From positions 1 through 64,000 of the forward strand of contig LWRO01000010.1 in assembly GCA_001657325.1 (NCBI GenBank): a stretch of DNA of 64,000 bases. The letters are read 5' to 3'. Below are positions 18,249 through 26,798 of the stretch, piece by piece. The position numbers and the translations under genes were made by a program. How positions within the stretch are numbered: position 1 is the stretch's first letter; every line of letters begins with the position of its first letter. The stretch comes from Geitlerinema sp. BBD 1991-9 (GTDB taxonomy: Bacteria > Cyanobacteriota > Cyanobacteriia > Cyanobacteriales > Geitlerinemataceae). The notes under the pieces were generated by a model. That model made no database searches, was not told where the DNA came from, and saw nothing but the letters and a program-made list of their open reading frames with translations.

Positions 18249-18731
18249 ATGTTCGATCGTGTTGCAACCCTTACCTCTGCTTTCGTCGCGCTGCTGTCTA
18301 GCGTTACGCTCACCACCGCCGGACGCGCTGAATCGGTTTCCGTCGCCACTCGACTCGCGACCTCCTCGATCGAAATTGCTGATGGGAAGCACCTCTACGG
18401 TTCCGCGCCCCAACCGCAACAACTCGGCGAAATGTATATGGTGTTTGAAGCTCGGGGCAATCAAGTGGTCGGTGGGTTCTACCAACCCAACTCGTCCTTC
18501 GATTGTTTCCAAGGTTCGATCGACGGAGATCGACTTGCCCTGAACGTCACGGACAGCTATCGCAACGATACTTATACTTACGATATCGCTCTCGACTCGC
18601 AAGCCGCCGTTGTTGCGAACACCCAAGCCGGAACGCCAATGACCTCGCTACAGGGATTTCACCCGATCGAAACGTTGAGCGAGATCGATCGTCAAGTCCT
18701 TGAAACTTGTCAGGCTGCAATTAGAGGATGA
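18249..18731 (+). CDS. Exported hypothetical protein (160 aa)
   Basis: The frame is open from 17976, but the upstream part overlaps dnaB and is not protein-like. The ATG at 18249 gives a good signal peptide (hydrophobic ATLTSAFVALLSSVTLTTAG, cleavage near GRA-ES). The mature protein contains LGEMYMVFEARGNQVVGGFY and an FDCFQGSIDGDRL segment that suggest a small beta-rich domain; it has two cysteines. I recall similar proteins only from cyanobacteria and can name no function. It is divergent from dnaB. Confidence 0.7.
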   Translation: MFDRVATLTSAFVALLSSVTLTTAGRAESVSVATRLATSSIEIADGKHLYGSAPQPQQLGEMYMVFEARGNQVVGGFYQPNSSFDCFQGSIDGDRLALNVTDSYRNDTYTYDIALDSQAAVVANTQAGTPMTSLQGFHPIETLSEIDRQVLETCQAAIRG

Positions 18732-18788
18732 GGAGATGGAGAGATTTCAGATCCTTTTACCCTCCGCTCGTGCCAGGATTCGGCCCTT

Positions 18789-19715
18789 TTAAATCACAAA
18801 ACTTTCCACAATACTATCCTCGCCGAGTTCTACCCGAACGCTAAATCGATCGCCTGTTTCGCCGCGAAATTCAAATTGAACGTTCTGATTCTCGTGGCGA
18901 GTTTCGGCTTCCATCACCACTTTTTCTTCCTCATCTAACAAGACCAGCTTTAACCGAGGCGGAAGATAAGTCCGTTCGAGAGGGTAGAGACCGACCAACA
19001 GTTCGATTTTGGGTGTATTGGTCGTATCGAGAGCGACGGTCAATGCGATCGAACTCGGAGAATGCTCGAAGTTTAAGGACTTTGCTCGTTTGACACTCTG
19101 ATGTTTGAGTCGAAAGGCAAACTCGGGATGGGGTGCTGCAAATAGTGTCTCCAATGCTTGCCAACTGTCCTCGAACACGCCTTCGATCCATCGACTGAGA
19201 GCGACGATCGAGGGCGCGATCTGAACCTTGGCTTTGAGTCGAGCCAAATGAACCAACAGCTTATCGATGGGTTGGAGGTCTCGCAATCGGATTTTGTCGT
19301 CGTTTAAGGTGGGGACAAATCCTAATAGCGTCGCTTCCATTTGAGTTTCGTCGAAGTGAACGACGGTATAGCCAATGCGATCGCTGCAAGCCTCGGGGGG
19401 AACGGGGTAGACCTCAGTTACTCGATCGATCGACGGCCGACATTCCAAACGCCCCACACCCGTTATGGTTAAATCGGCAATATCGGCGGCGAAACGCACG
19501 GCCGGATTCCAGCTATCGCCAGCCTTCAGATTGGTCGGAACGCCCATGATTCTTAAAAAATTATCGATCGCACAAACCGCTAAGGTATTGAGGTAAACGC
19601 GACGTGCTTTGTCTTCGGTCGGTTGCTGGCTGGCAAACTGACCGGCCAGTTGTTTGGCATTCTGGGTAACGGGCATAGAGACAGCCTCTTTTAATATATG
19701 GGTTTTGCTGTTCAT
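18789..19715 (-). CDS. DUF1822 family protein
   Basis: The 308-residue protein matches DUF1822 in length and landmarks: the N-terminal helix RRVYLNTLAVCAIDNFLRIM, a central WIEGVFEDSWQALETLF helix, and a C-terminal beta-rich half (IALTVALDTT, ELLVGLYPLE). DUF1822 is cyanobacteria-restricted and of unknown function. Its start overlaps the stop of the sigma-like gene by ATGA (19712-19715), so the two are translationally coupled; from memory this pairing recurs in cyanobacteria. A second ATG at 19676 is a possible start. A role together with the sigma-like protein is inference. Confidence 0.85.
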   Translation of the reverse strand: MNSKTHILKEAVSMPVTQNAKQLAGQFASQQPTEDKARRVYLNTLAVCAIDNFLRIMGVPTNLKAGDSWNPAVRFAADIADLTITGVGRLECRPSIDRVTEVYPVPPEACSDRIGYTVVHFDETQMEATLLGFVPTLNDDKIRLRDLQPIDKLLVHLARLKAKVQIAPSIVALSRWIEGVFEDSWQALETLFAAPHPEFAFRLKHQSVKRAKSLNFEHSPSSIALTVALDTTNTPKIELLVGLYPLERTYLPPRLKLVLLDEEEKVVMEAETRHENQNVQFEFRGETGDRFSVRVELGEDSIVESFVI

Positions 19716-20389
19716 GGCTGCTTTGGGTGAGTGGAACTATCGCTCTCGTCGATATATCCCTGGGAAGCACCGAAATCTCGCAACAGTGGCAAACATCGGC
19801 GGTTGTACCATTTCGGTATGTCTTTGGTTTCGGCTTCGTCGAGGTCGAGTTCTTCGGCAATAGTTTTCCAAGGGGTTTCCTCGGGAAATCGTTTCAGGAA
19901 CAGCACTTGACAGTTCACGTTCGATCGATGTCGAAAACAGGTTTTCCGTAAACGTTTTTCGGAATCGCGATGCACCCAGTCAACGGTGTTGTTCCAAATA
20001 TCCAAAACGGGTTGAACGTCCGGTTTTGCAGGTAAATTGTCGACCGGATCGCAGATCGAACCTTCTTCGGTTAAGGACGGTGCAATCTGACGGTGGGTTT
20101 CTCGGCGGTGGCGATCTCGGTATCGTCTCAGTCTTCGCTTGAGTTCGTCATCGAGCCAAGTAACAACTCGTTTAACGGTGGGGTCGTACTCCTCTAAGTG
20201 TTGGAAGCAATATTCCCACATTTCTTGGAGTGCGTCGTTGTAGTAGGAAGCTGAATCCCGCCAAAGCTTACCGGATTTCCGCACGAGTTGGTAAATCTGG
20301 TAAAGCCGCTGCTGGCGAGCCAAACTTCCGGAAGGACAGTTTCGCGCTTCCACAACAAGCTGACAGAGCCGTTCGTTGAGATCGTCCAT
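19712..20389 (-). CDS. Sigma-70-like protein of the DUF1822-linked type
   Basis: The 225-residue protein is basic and helical. Its centre resembles sigma region 2 (LWRDSASYYNDALQEMWEYC, EYDPTVKRVVTWLDDELKRR), and its C-terminus resembles a region-4 HTH (ETPWKTIAEELDLDEAETKD followed by IPKWYNRRCLPLL). It probably acts as an alternative sigma factor or a sigma-derived regulator. The gene overlaps DUF1822 by 4 bases. The long acidic/basic linker between the domains is larger than in ordinary ECF factors. Assignment rests on fold-level similarity seen by eye. Confidence 0.7.
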   Translation of the reverse strand: MDDLNERLCQLVVEARNCPSGSLARQQRLYQIYQLVRKSGKLWRDSASYYNDALQEMWEYCFQHLEEYDPTVKRVVTWLDDELKRRLRRYRDRHRRETHRQIAPSLTEEGSICDPVDNLPAKPDVQPVLDIWNNTVDWVHRDSEKRLRKTCFRHRSNVNCQVLFLKRFPEETPWKTIAEELDLDEAETKDIPKWYNRRCLPLLRDFGASQGYIDESDSSTHPKQP

Positions 20390-20864
20390 AACTGAGCGTT
20401 TTGGATTTGAGCAGGAGAGAACGCGAAGCCAAGTTGCTCTCAGTCTACCTCCAATGCAATTGGGATCGGAGCGCAGGTTTTGAGGGAGACTCGATCGCGT
20501 GGCCTCACCCTGCTATTCAGTTACACGAAGCTGCGGTGTCGTTTTCGCAAAAAATCGTAAAAAATTTTTTTCGCGATCGCTGCGAAAACCTAGCGACTCG
20601 GCCGCAGTAACAACTAAGAGGTCGAGGACTGCTTTGTGCGCCGTGCCTCCAAACTCGTCTCGTTTGTCTGGTTGCCAGTACGGTTTATACTCTAGTCATA
20701 AGGGGAGATATCGCAATTTATACCGAGTTTTCAAGCAATATTGCCTGATAACGACGTGCTACTCCCCCTCTGCACTTGGGACGAGTACGGACACCAGACC
20801 TTTCGAGCAATTCAGGTCGTATTTTCTGAGCGATCTCTCAGAGTGTAAGTTTTATTGACGAGCC
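20390..20864. other. Intergenic region without a supported gene
   Basis: 475 bases between divergent genes. Open frames here (20401-20610 and 20499-20858) lack ribosome sites and protein-like composition. The segment presumably holds two divergent promoters. No RNA gene was recognised. Confidence 0.5.
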
Positions 20865-22265
20865 ATGAATAGTGTCCTGTCTGACTTGCCACGTCCCGAG
20901 TGCCACACCAACACTCATCCTCACAAGACGATGGAAATCGCAAAGTGCCAAGAGGTCATCTACCGTTTCGTTCTGACGCTGGTTCAAAAATACTCGCCGG
21001 AACGAACACTCGAGGAATTTCAATACTTGTTTTTTGAATATCGGGAAACCCCCATTAATGCCAAAGCTTTGAAATCCTTGTTTGAGATTGTCTTCAAAAA
21101 AGACCAGCAATCGTTCAAGGAAATGCTTAAGCGATGTTGTTATATTTTGGTCAATAATTGGGAAGCAGAGCGTCATGTCAACGATATATTGAAGTTGGTA
21201 CAGTCGTTTCAAAGTATCCAACTCGAGCGAACGTCTTCGTTAATCGTGCGCTCTCGCTTGAATGCATGGCTGAAGGAGTTTATCGAGAGTCAAGACTATC
21301 AAGATCTCGAGTTTCTGGTTTCTAAATACAAAAAAGCAGAAGAGTCATCCCCCCAGCAACAGCATTGGAGCGAGCGATATACGTCTTACCTACTCGTCTT
21401 ACAATACGCCAATCCCGACAATCCAAAGGAACAGCAAGAGATTGCTCGATCGATCTCCTATCAGCTTAAATGCCAGTTCAAGTTCGATCTGGCTATGTAT
21501 ATCGCTCGTTCGCAACTATCAAGTTGCCCTGAAGAGCGGTCGAAGAATCCAACTACGATGGGCGATAGTGTCATCAACTTGCTGAAAACCATTGTTGCAA
21601 ACTGGGATAAATTCGGCTACACTCGCCTCGCAAAAAAATTCTTGAATGCCTGTCAGTATTTCAATTTCGGTCAATTTAAGACAGCACTGTTGAAGTACGT
21701 GACACTCTATGGCTGGACACCCAACGTCCAAAACAGTCTGAAGAAAAAACTCTCGTTTCATCTCGATCGTCTGTGTTGGTTGGATGCAGATCGAAAACTG
21801 GAAAACTCGATGGTTTTGCGAACTTGCAATCGCACGATCGATCTGTTAACAACAACTAACGAAAAAAATCCCTCGGAGCTATTTATATTGTTAGCATCTC
21901 AAGGTAGCTTGCTGACCTTGGTCATCACTTTGGCTCGATTAATGTTGATTTGCCCTCACGCTCGCCTCCATTTAGAAAATCGAGTTGCACAACTGATTCA
22001 ATATTATATGGAGTGTACGGCAGAAGACTGTCAGTGGGTTGTCGATTTTTTCGAGCTATTCAATATTGTTTTTACGCTGTATATTGACGGAGATACACAA
22101 TACAGCTTGCTTCATGCGCCCAAAGGATCTCACCCCTACAGAAATCGCGAATCATTGAAGAATTATCGAATTTTCGTGCAGCATCGTCCCGATCTCAATT
22201 TTCAAACAATTTTGCAACTTCAAGATAATTCAAGTGCGAGGACTTCGATCGATGAAATGCATTAA
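20865..22265 (+). CDS. Hypothetical helical protein (466 aa)
   Basis: A long, well-formed ATG frame. The product is soluble, almost entirely alpha-helical by composition, with regularly spaced Leu/Tyr (LVQSFQSIQLERTSSLIV, NLLKTIVANWDKFGYTRL), suggestive of a TPR-like or HEAT-like solenoid; no exact repeat consensus is seen. It is moderately cysteine-rich (CCYILVNNW, ACQYFNFGQF). I do not recognise a family. Its end overlaps the start of the PEP-CTERM gene by 14 bases. Codon use resembles its neighbours. Confidence 0.75.
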   Translation: MNSVLSDLPRPECHTNTHPHKTMEIAKCQEVIYRFVLTLVQKYSPERTLEEFQYLFFEYRETPINAKALKSLFEIVFKKDQQSFKEMLKRCCYILVNNWEAERHVNDILKLVQSFQSIQLERTSSLIVRSRLNAWLKEFIESQDYQDLEFLVSKYKKAEESSPQQQHWSERYTSYLLVLQYANPDNPKEQQEIARSISYQLKCQFKFDLAMYIARSQLSSCPEERSKNPTTMGDSVINLLKTIVANWDKFGYTRLAKKFLNACQYFNFGQFKTALLKYVTLYGWTPNVQNSLKKKLSFHLDRLCWLDADRKLENSMVLRTCNRTIDLLTTTNEKNPSELFILLASQGSLLTLVITLARLMLICPHARLHLENRVAQLIQYYMECTAEDCQWVVDFFELFNIVFTLYIDGDTQYSLLHAPKGSHPYRNRESLKNYRIFVQHRPDLNFQTILQLQDNSSARTSIDEMH

Positions 22266-22887
22266 TTATTCTCCTCTGCTGTTGATGGCTGGACTTGCAC
22301 TTCTCAACTATGGCGTTTTGGGAATTCGTCCCGCTCGATCGGCAACACTCGTTTACGATTTTACAGTGGATATCACACAGGGTATTCTCGTCGGTGAGAG
22401 TTTCTCAGGTTGGTTTAGCTTTGACGAGACTCGATTCACGGGAATGGGAACTGAGGTGTTTAATGTTTCTAACGATAACCTAAAAATCGAGTTTTCATTT
22501 TTAGGGAAATTTTTCACTGAAGCCGATGAATCGTTTGAGCTGTTCGGACGCACGTTACCCGTTCCGAACGTTACTTTCCAAGATGGTATTTTGCAAGGTT
22601 TATCTTACCGCGTCGATGAAAACCGAGGAAACAATCAAGTTCCCATTCCCGATCCGGTTATCGACTTTACGTTTTCAGGGTTTGGCTTCGGCTATCGAGA
22701 TCTAAACGATGATATCTTTGAAAATAATCCGATCGCGTATCAATTCCGTGAAAGGATTGCGATGAATTCGATTCCCGAACCGAATATGATTTTGGGATTA
22801 CTGGCGGTGGGAGCTGCGAGCTTTTTAGCATCGCGATCGAGATCGAGAAACGAAGATGGGAATCCCAATTCGATCGTTGGATATTAG
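22252..22887 (+). CDS. PEP-CTERM sorting-domain protein
   Basis: The 211-residue protein starts at ATG 22252 with a signal peptide (YSPLLLMAGLALLNYGVLG, cleavage near ARS-AT). The mature beta-rich part contains FSGWFSFDETRFTGMG. It ends in the exosortase signal: the PEP motif SIPEPNMILGLLAVGAASFL followed by a basic RSRSR tail. Such proteins are recognised by an exosortase, cleaved and exported to the surface or matrix. No exosortase gene is in the window. The start overlaps the upstream gene by 14 bases, implying cotranscription. The PEP motif has E-P in register but lacks some usual flanking residues. Confidence 0.88.
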   Translation: MKCINYSPLLLMAGLALLNYGVLGIRPARSATLVYDFTVDITQGILVGESFSGWFSFDETRFTGMGTEVFNVSNDNLKIEFSFLGKFFTEADESFELFGRTLPVPNVTFQDGILQGLSYRVDENRGNNQVPIPDPVIDFTFSGFGFGYRDLNDDIFENNPIAYQFRERIAMNSIPEPNMILGLLAVGAASFLASRSRSRNEDGNPNSIVGY

Positions 22888-22923
22888 ATCTCTCGATCGA
22901 ATCCTCCAAGAATGTTTCTATTG

Positions 22924-22953
22924 TGTAGAGAGGTGCGACAGTACACCTCTACA
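22924..22953 (+). terminator. Hairpin downstream of the PEP-CTERM gene
   Basis: TGTAGAGAGGTG pairs with CACCTCTACA with a two-base bulge. It lies 37 bases after the stop. A second inverted repeat, CCCCGTAG/CTACGGGG, follows at 23011-23046. Neither has a long T-run, so termination is a guess from position. Confidence 0.4.
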
Positions 22954-23126
22954 TTTCGCTCTGATGCGAAATCCGATTTTGAAAGAATGTTTTTGTCTGT
23001 TCGCCTGAAACCCCGTAGGTTCCTTGTATACAAAAACTCTACGGGGGCAATTTTATTCGCTGATTTGAGAAGTGGATTGCATATTCTCGATCGAGGCGTT
23101 AGCTTAAAAAATATATTTTTGGAGAA

Positions 23127-23569
23127 ATAGACATTTTAAAAGATTTAATTGGTGTCTTGATTTACTTTACTGCAATCTATCTCTTTCTAGGCATTATTTG
23201 TTCGTTGGTAGTCGAATACATGAGTACTACATTACACAAGCGACATCAAATCCTAAAACAAGAACTAACGACAACTTTGGGAGACAGACTCAAACAGCGA
23301 TTTTTCGACTACGACTTGATTCACCCGTTGGGGACATTTCCATGCTATATTCCCCTGTGGCTCTTTCCTGTGGCTCTTTCCTGTGGTTCTCAGTGATATT
23401 TTAAAACAAGAGCAAGACTCGACAGATCGCTCATCTCAATACTCATTTTTGCGATCGATCGATTGGATACCTCCTCACCGCTTTGATTTTGTGCATCAGT
23501 GGTACGATTGCCTTTGAAGTCTTAAATCGATACGTCACTTTCAGAAGTTCGGGACGTTGGGTTCAATAA
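23127..23569 (+). pseudogene. Broken small membrane-protein gene (two frameshifting duplications)
   Basis: Three frames together encode one coherent protein. The first part (from about 23127, no ATG; TTG at 23157) reads a membrane helix IYFTAIYLFLGIICSLVVEY, then a charged region and FFDYDLIHPLG. A perfect 13-bp tandem duplication (23357-23369 and 23370-23382) shifts the frame; past it PVVLSDILKQEQDS continues. A CGAT triplication (23452-23463) shifts again; beyond it a second helix GYLLTALILCISGTIAFEVL runs to the TAA at 23567. Removing 13 and 4 bases restores a single frame of about 130-145 codons. The pattern helix, then FY-x-HPL and PSYIP-like segments resembles a bacterial membrane-protein family I recall without a name. 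Confidence 0.6.
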
Positions 23570-23575
23570 GTGTCA

Positions 23576-24331
23576 ATGTCGACGACAACCTATCTCAATC
23601 GATCGATCGTTGCAGGCGCTCTCGCGTTGGGATCGATTTTAACGGTAGTGGCTGGTTGTGTTTTCGGCATTCCTCTCTTAATGGTGCTGCTCAATGCAGC
23701 TGTTCCCTATCCCGTATATTTGCAATGTTTGATACAGGGAAAGTATCGTTATGCGTTCGGATGGGTTCTGTTTTGGGCGATTTGCCATAGTGTTGCGGTC
23801 GGTTTTGCAACAGTTATAGCCCCTGCAACGACTGATACCGTCATAATTTCAGGCACTCGCTATACCAGCGAAATGTTGCATTGGATTCAGACGGGAGAGG
23901 GTGCGGAAGGCTCACTGCGCTTGTTTCTCCCGATACATTTAAAGCAATATGCAATCTTTTCGATCCTTTCTATTTTCAGCTTGGGAAGTGCAGCTCTCTT
24001 GCTGGGAACGTATTTGCTCAACTACATGAATTTTTACGTTGCCCGTGTGGTTACTCTCAGCCACCACCCTTGGGTAATGTTGGGGTTGGCTTGGTATCCG
24101 TGGTCGTTATTACGGGTTGTTGGGTTCGTCGCCACGGGACTTAGCTTAACGGTATTGGGTCTTCACGTGGTGGCTCGTTGGCGTAAAACGCGATCGGTTC
24201 GTCCGTTTCCGACGAGATATTTGCTGATGGGGCTTGGTTTTGTCGTTGCTGATATTGTCGTGAAGGCCTTGCTGGCTCCTGTGTGGCGGAGGCTTTTGTA
24301 CTGGGCGTTGACGGGAGAGGCTTTGGGCTAA
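23576..24331 (+). CDS. Polytopic membrane protein of unknown function
   Basis: A 251-residue protein starting at ATG 23576 (GTG at 23570, directly abutting the upstream TAA, is an alternative). About six hydrophobic segments are seen: AGALALGSILTVVAGCVFGI, a second near VLLNAAVPYPVYL, then WVLFWAICHSVAVGFA, FSILSIFSLGSAALLLGTYL, LLRVVGFVATGLSLTVLGLH and YLLMGLGFVVADIVVKALLA. No catalytic motif is visible. It immediately follows the broken membrane gene and may have been its operon partner. The family is not recognised. Confidence 0.7.
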   Translation: MSTTTYLNRSIVAGALALGSILTVVAGCVFGIPLLMVLLNAAVPYPVYLQCLIQGKYRYAFGWVLFWAICHSVAVGFATVIAPATTDTVIISGTRYTSEMLHWIQTGEGAEGSLRLFLPIHLKQYAIFSILSIFSLGSAALLLGTYLLNYMNFYVARVVTLSHHPWVMLGLAWYPWSLLRVVGFVATGLSLTVLGLHVVARWRKTRSVRPFPTRYLLMGLGFVVADIVVKALLAPVWRRLLYWALTGEALG

Positions 24332-24729
24332 CCTGAGATAACTCTCACGGCAACTTTACATAAACTTCATAAACGACCTCGATACATAAATTTCCCGATC
24401 GAGTAGAACGACTGAGTTCGAGACTTTTTTCAGTATTTTTACGGATATTAACTTTGTATTTTCTGTAAAATGTGCGCATAAATACAGTTAATTAATAAAA
24501 TCGCATGACAATCTAGCTGTAGATACACCAAGCAGCTGGCTGAAGAAAACAAGAACAAGCGGCAAAAAACTCATTTAAACTCTTCAACTAGCAAGGAACT
24601 GTAAATATTAATTGCAGGGCTTAAAGTCTAAATTAATAGTGTTTTTGTGAATTCTACGTAATTTTAATTCGGCAATAGATTTCTAGAATTTCTCAAAAAA
24701 GCAAAGTTTATTTGAAAGGAGTTGTTGTC
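24332..24729. other. AT-rich leader of the glycosylation locus
   Basis: Roughly 400 AT-rich bases with no supported gene. Short palindromic TTAATTAA strings are present but no convincing promoter hexamers at standard spacing. It probably contains the promoter and a long 5' leader for the gene at 24730. Confidence 0.45.
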
Positions 24730-25713
24730 ATGAAACCACGTGTTGCTGTCTTGCTACCTTGCCATAACGAAGCATTGACAATTGCCAAAGTTGTTGCTAA
24801 TTTTCGTGAAAATCTACCAAATGCGGAAATTTACGTATACGACAATCGATCGACGGATAATACAGCCGAGGAAGCGCGAGCGGCTGGGGCAATAGTACGT
24901 TACGAACCGCAACCCGGTAAGGGAAGCGTAGTTAGACGAATGTTTGCTGATATTGACGCTGATGTTTACGTAATTGCTGATGGAGATGGTACTTACGAGA
25001 GTGCAGCAACTCCCCATCTAATCGATACACTTTTCTCCAATCAACTTGATATGGTTGTGGGAACTCGCCGAAGCTTGGTTAACGATACAAAAGCTTACCG
25101 CCCCGGTCATCGTGGGGGAAATCTATTTCTGACGACCTGCATCAAACTCATGTTTGACGCGCGGCTTTCCGATCTGCTATCTGGGTATCGAATCTTTTCT
25201 CGTCGCTTTGTCAAGTCGTTTCCAGCGTTATCAAATGGCTTTGAAATTGAGACCGAACTAGCCGTACACGCTCTCGAACTTCAAATGCCTTTTACTGAAG
25301 TGCCAACGTTGTATAGCTCTCGACCGGAAGGTTCAGTCAGCAAGTTGAAAACGTTTACAGATGGTTGGCGAATTTTAGGCACTGCACTCCTTCTCTTTAA
25401 GGAAGTACGACCGTTCCTCTTCTTTGGCATTATTTTTCTGATTTTACTTTTCGTTTCTTTGGTACTAGGCGTGCCAGTTGTATTGACCTTTTTAGAAACG
25501 AGTCTCGTCCCGCGCTTTCCAACTGCTATTCTTGCTGCCTCTATCGGATTGCTGTCATTTATCAGTCTGACTTGTGGTATTGTCCTCGATTCGGTTGCAC
25601 GGGGTCGTCGAGAGTCTAAGCGCATGACATACCTCTCCTATTCAGTACCTACACTCAGCTTCCCCTTACAAGATATCGTTCCTGAGTTTAGAAAAATTAA
25701 AGAACAGGCTTGA
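24730..25713 (+). CDS. GT2 family glycosyltransferase, DPM1/GtrB-like, with membrane tail
   Basis: The 327-residue protein begins at ATG 24730, preceded by AAAGGAG about 10 bases upstream. The N-terminal GT-A domain starts RVAVLLPCHNEALTIAKVV and has a metal-binding region IADGDGTYESAAT (about 84-96) plus the acceptor loop SGYRIFSRRFVKSFP. Two C-terminal membrane helices follow (FFGIIFLILLFVSLVLGVPV and AAILAA-type near 270-295). This is the layout of enzymes that move a sugar from a nucleotide donor to a polyprenyl phosphate. It opens a three-gene locus with a flippase-like and a GT-C-like protein, consistent with membrane-side glycosylation. Confidence 0.88.
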   Translation: MKPRVAVLLPCHNEALTIAKVVANFRENLPNAEIYVYDNRSTDNTAEEARAAGAIVRYEPQPGKGSVVRRMFADIDADVYVIADGDGTYESAATPHLIDTLFSNQLDMVVGTRRSLVNDTKAYRPGHRGGNLFLTTCIKLMFDARLSDLLSGYRIFSRRFVKSFPALSNGFEIETELAVHALELQMPFTEVPTLYSSRPEGSVSKLKTFTDGWRILGTALLLFKEVRPFLFFGIIFLILLFVSLVLGVPVVLTFLETSLVPRFPTAILAASIGLLSFISLTCGIVLDSVARGRRESKRMTYLSYSVPTLSFPLQDIVPEFRKIKEQA

Positions 25714-25842
25714 AACCTCTCTAAAATATTGCCTGAAGTCTGGGATTCGATCGAAGGTTGACCCTCGAGCGAACGATCGCGAGCATGGTGCGATTTTTAA
25801 AAGTGGAAAGGTATTTACCCTCCAGTTCCAAACGTTGACCGA

Positions 25843-26787
25843 ATGAATAGTAATTTTTCCCGCTTTCTAATCCGAGGAATCTTGGGATTCTCGATTGGTG
25901 GATTTTTTCTTTGGTTATCTTTGCGACAAACCAATTCAGAGGAAATTCAACAAGTTTTGTCAGAGTCTCACGTGAAATGGCTGTTCGTTGCTTTAGCTTG
26001 GTATGCCAGCAATATGGCATTGCGCGTTCTCCGATGGCGCACGTTAATTCGAGGTTTTCAAAACATCTCCTACGCTGCGGTGACGGTTGCGTTGCTTGTG
26101 GGCTATGCGGCTAACAACTTATTACCGGCTCGTTTAGGGGAATTATTTCGCGCCAACTTCACTGGCAGACATTACAACTTGTCTCGATCGGCTTTAGTGG
26201 GTTCTATATTTATCGAGCGGGTTTTTGATGGGTTAGTGGTCGTTTTGTGCTTGTTTGTCGGTCAGTTATTTCTAGAAGATCGGTCAACATTAAGCGGCTT
26301 AACCGTTGCGAGTATTTCAGTTTTTGCAACCCTGTTTCTCGGCTCCTGGGTTCTCAGTTCTAACACCAGCACGGCATTTTTCAAGCATCTGCCACCTGTC
26401 GTACTTTCCAAGCTCCAAAACTTTCAGAAAGGCTTAGGTGCTATTCGCGGTCAGAGTCTCAAGAAAGTTATCTTTCTTTCACTCGCAATCTGGGTTTTAG
26501 AATCGTTTGCACTTTGGTCGGTTTTCAAAGCAGTTGGACTGTCGCTCGAACCGTCAGAAATGTTGTTGACGATCGGGATAACGAGTTTGAGTACCTTAGT
26601 TCCATCAGCTCCTGGTTTTGTTGGAACATATCAATATTCCTATGCGTTATCTCTAGGTTTACTCGGCTACGAAACGGCGCGAGGTGTCGTCGCGGCAACG
26701 GCGTTTCAAGTTTTTCTATTTGGCAGTGTAACTATTGTAGGAATTGGACTCTACCTTTATAAAACTTTTGCAAAATCTACTGTTTGA
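25843..26787 (+). CDS. Flippase-like (LPG synthase transmembrane-domain family, UPF0104) protein
   Basis: The 314-residue protein has seven or eight membrane helices and the family signature ALRVLRWRTLI (about 58-68), then AANNLLPARLGELFRA (about 87-102), SALVGSIFIERVFDGLVV, and near the end SLSTLVPSAPGFVGTYQY. These mark the AglD2/UPF0104 group related to the membrane domain of MprF. Members are proposed to flip or handle lipid-linked intermediates. Its position between a GT2 and a GT-C-like gene supports translocation of a polyprenyl-phosphate sugar. The stop (TGA at 26785-26787) is 11 bases before the next ATG. Confidence 0.88.
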   Translation: MNSNFSRFLIRGILGFSIGGFFLWLSLRQTNSEEIQQVLSESHVKWLFVALAWYASNMALRVLRWRTLIRGFQNISYAAVTVALLVGYAANNLLPARLGELFRANFTGRHYNLSRSALVGSIFIERVFDGLVVVLCLFVGQLFLEDRSTLSGLTVASISVFATLFLGSWVLSSNTSTAFFKHLPPVVLSKLQNFQKGLGAIRGQSLKKVIFLSLAIWVLESFALWSVFKAVGLSLEPSEMLLTIGITSLSTLVPSAPGFVGTYQYSYALSLGLLGYETARGVVAATAFQVFLFGSVTIVGIGLYLYKTFAKSTV

Positions 26788-26798
26788 AAGACGTAATA

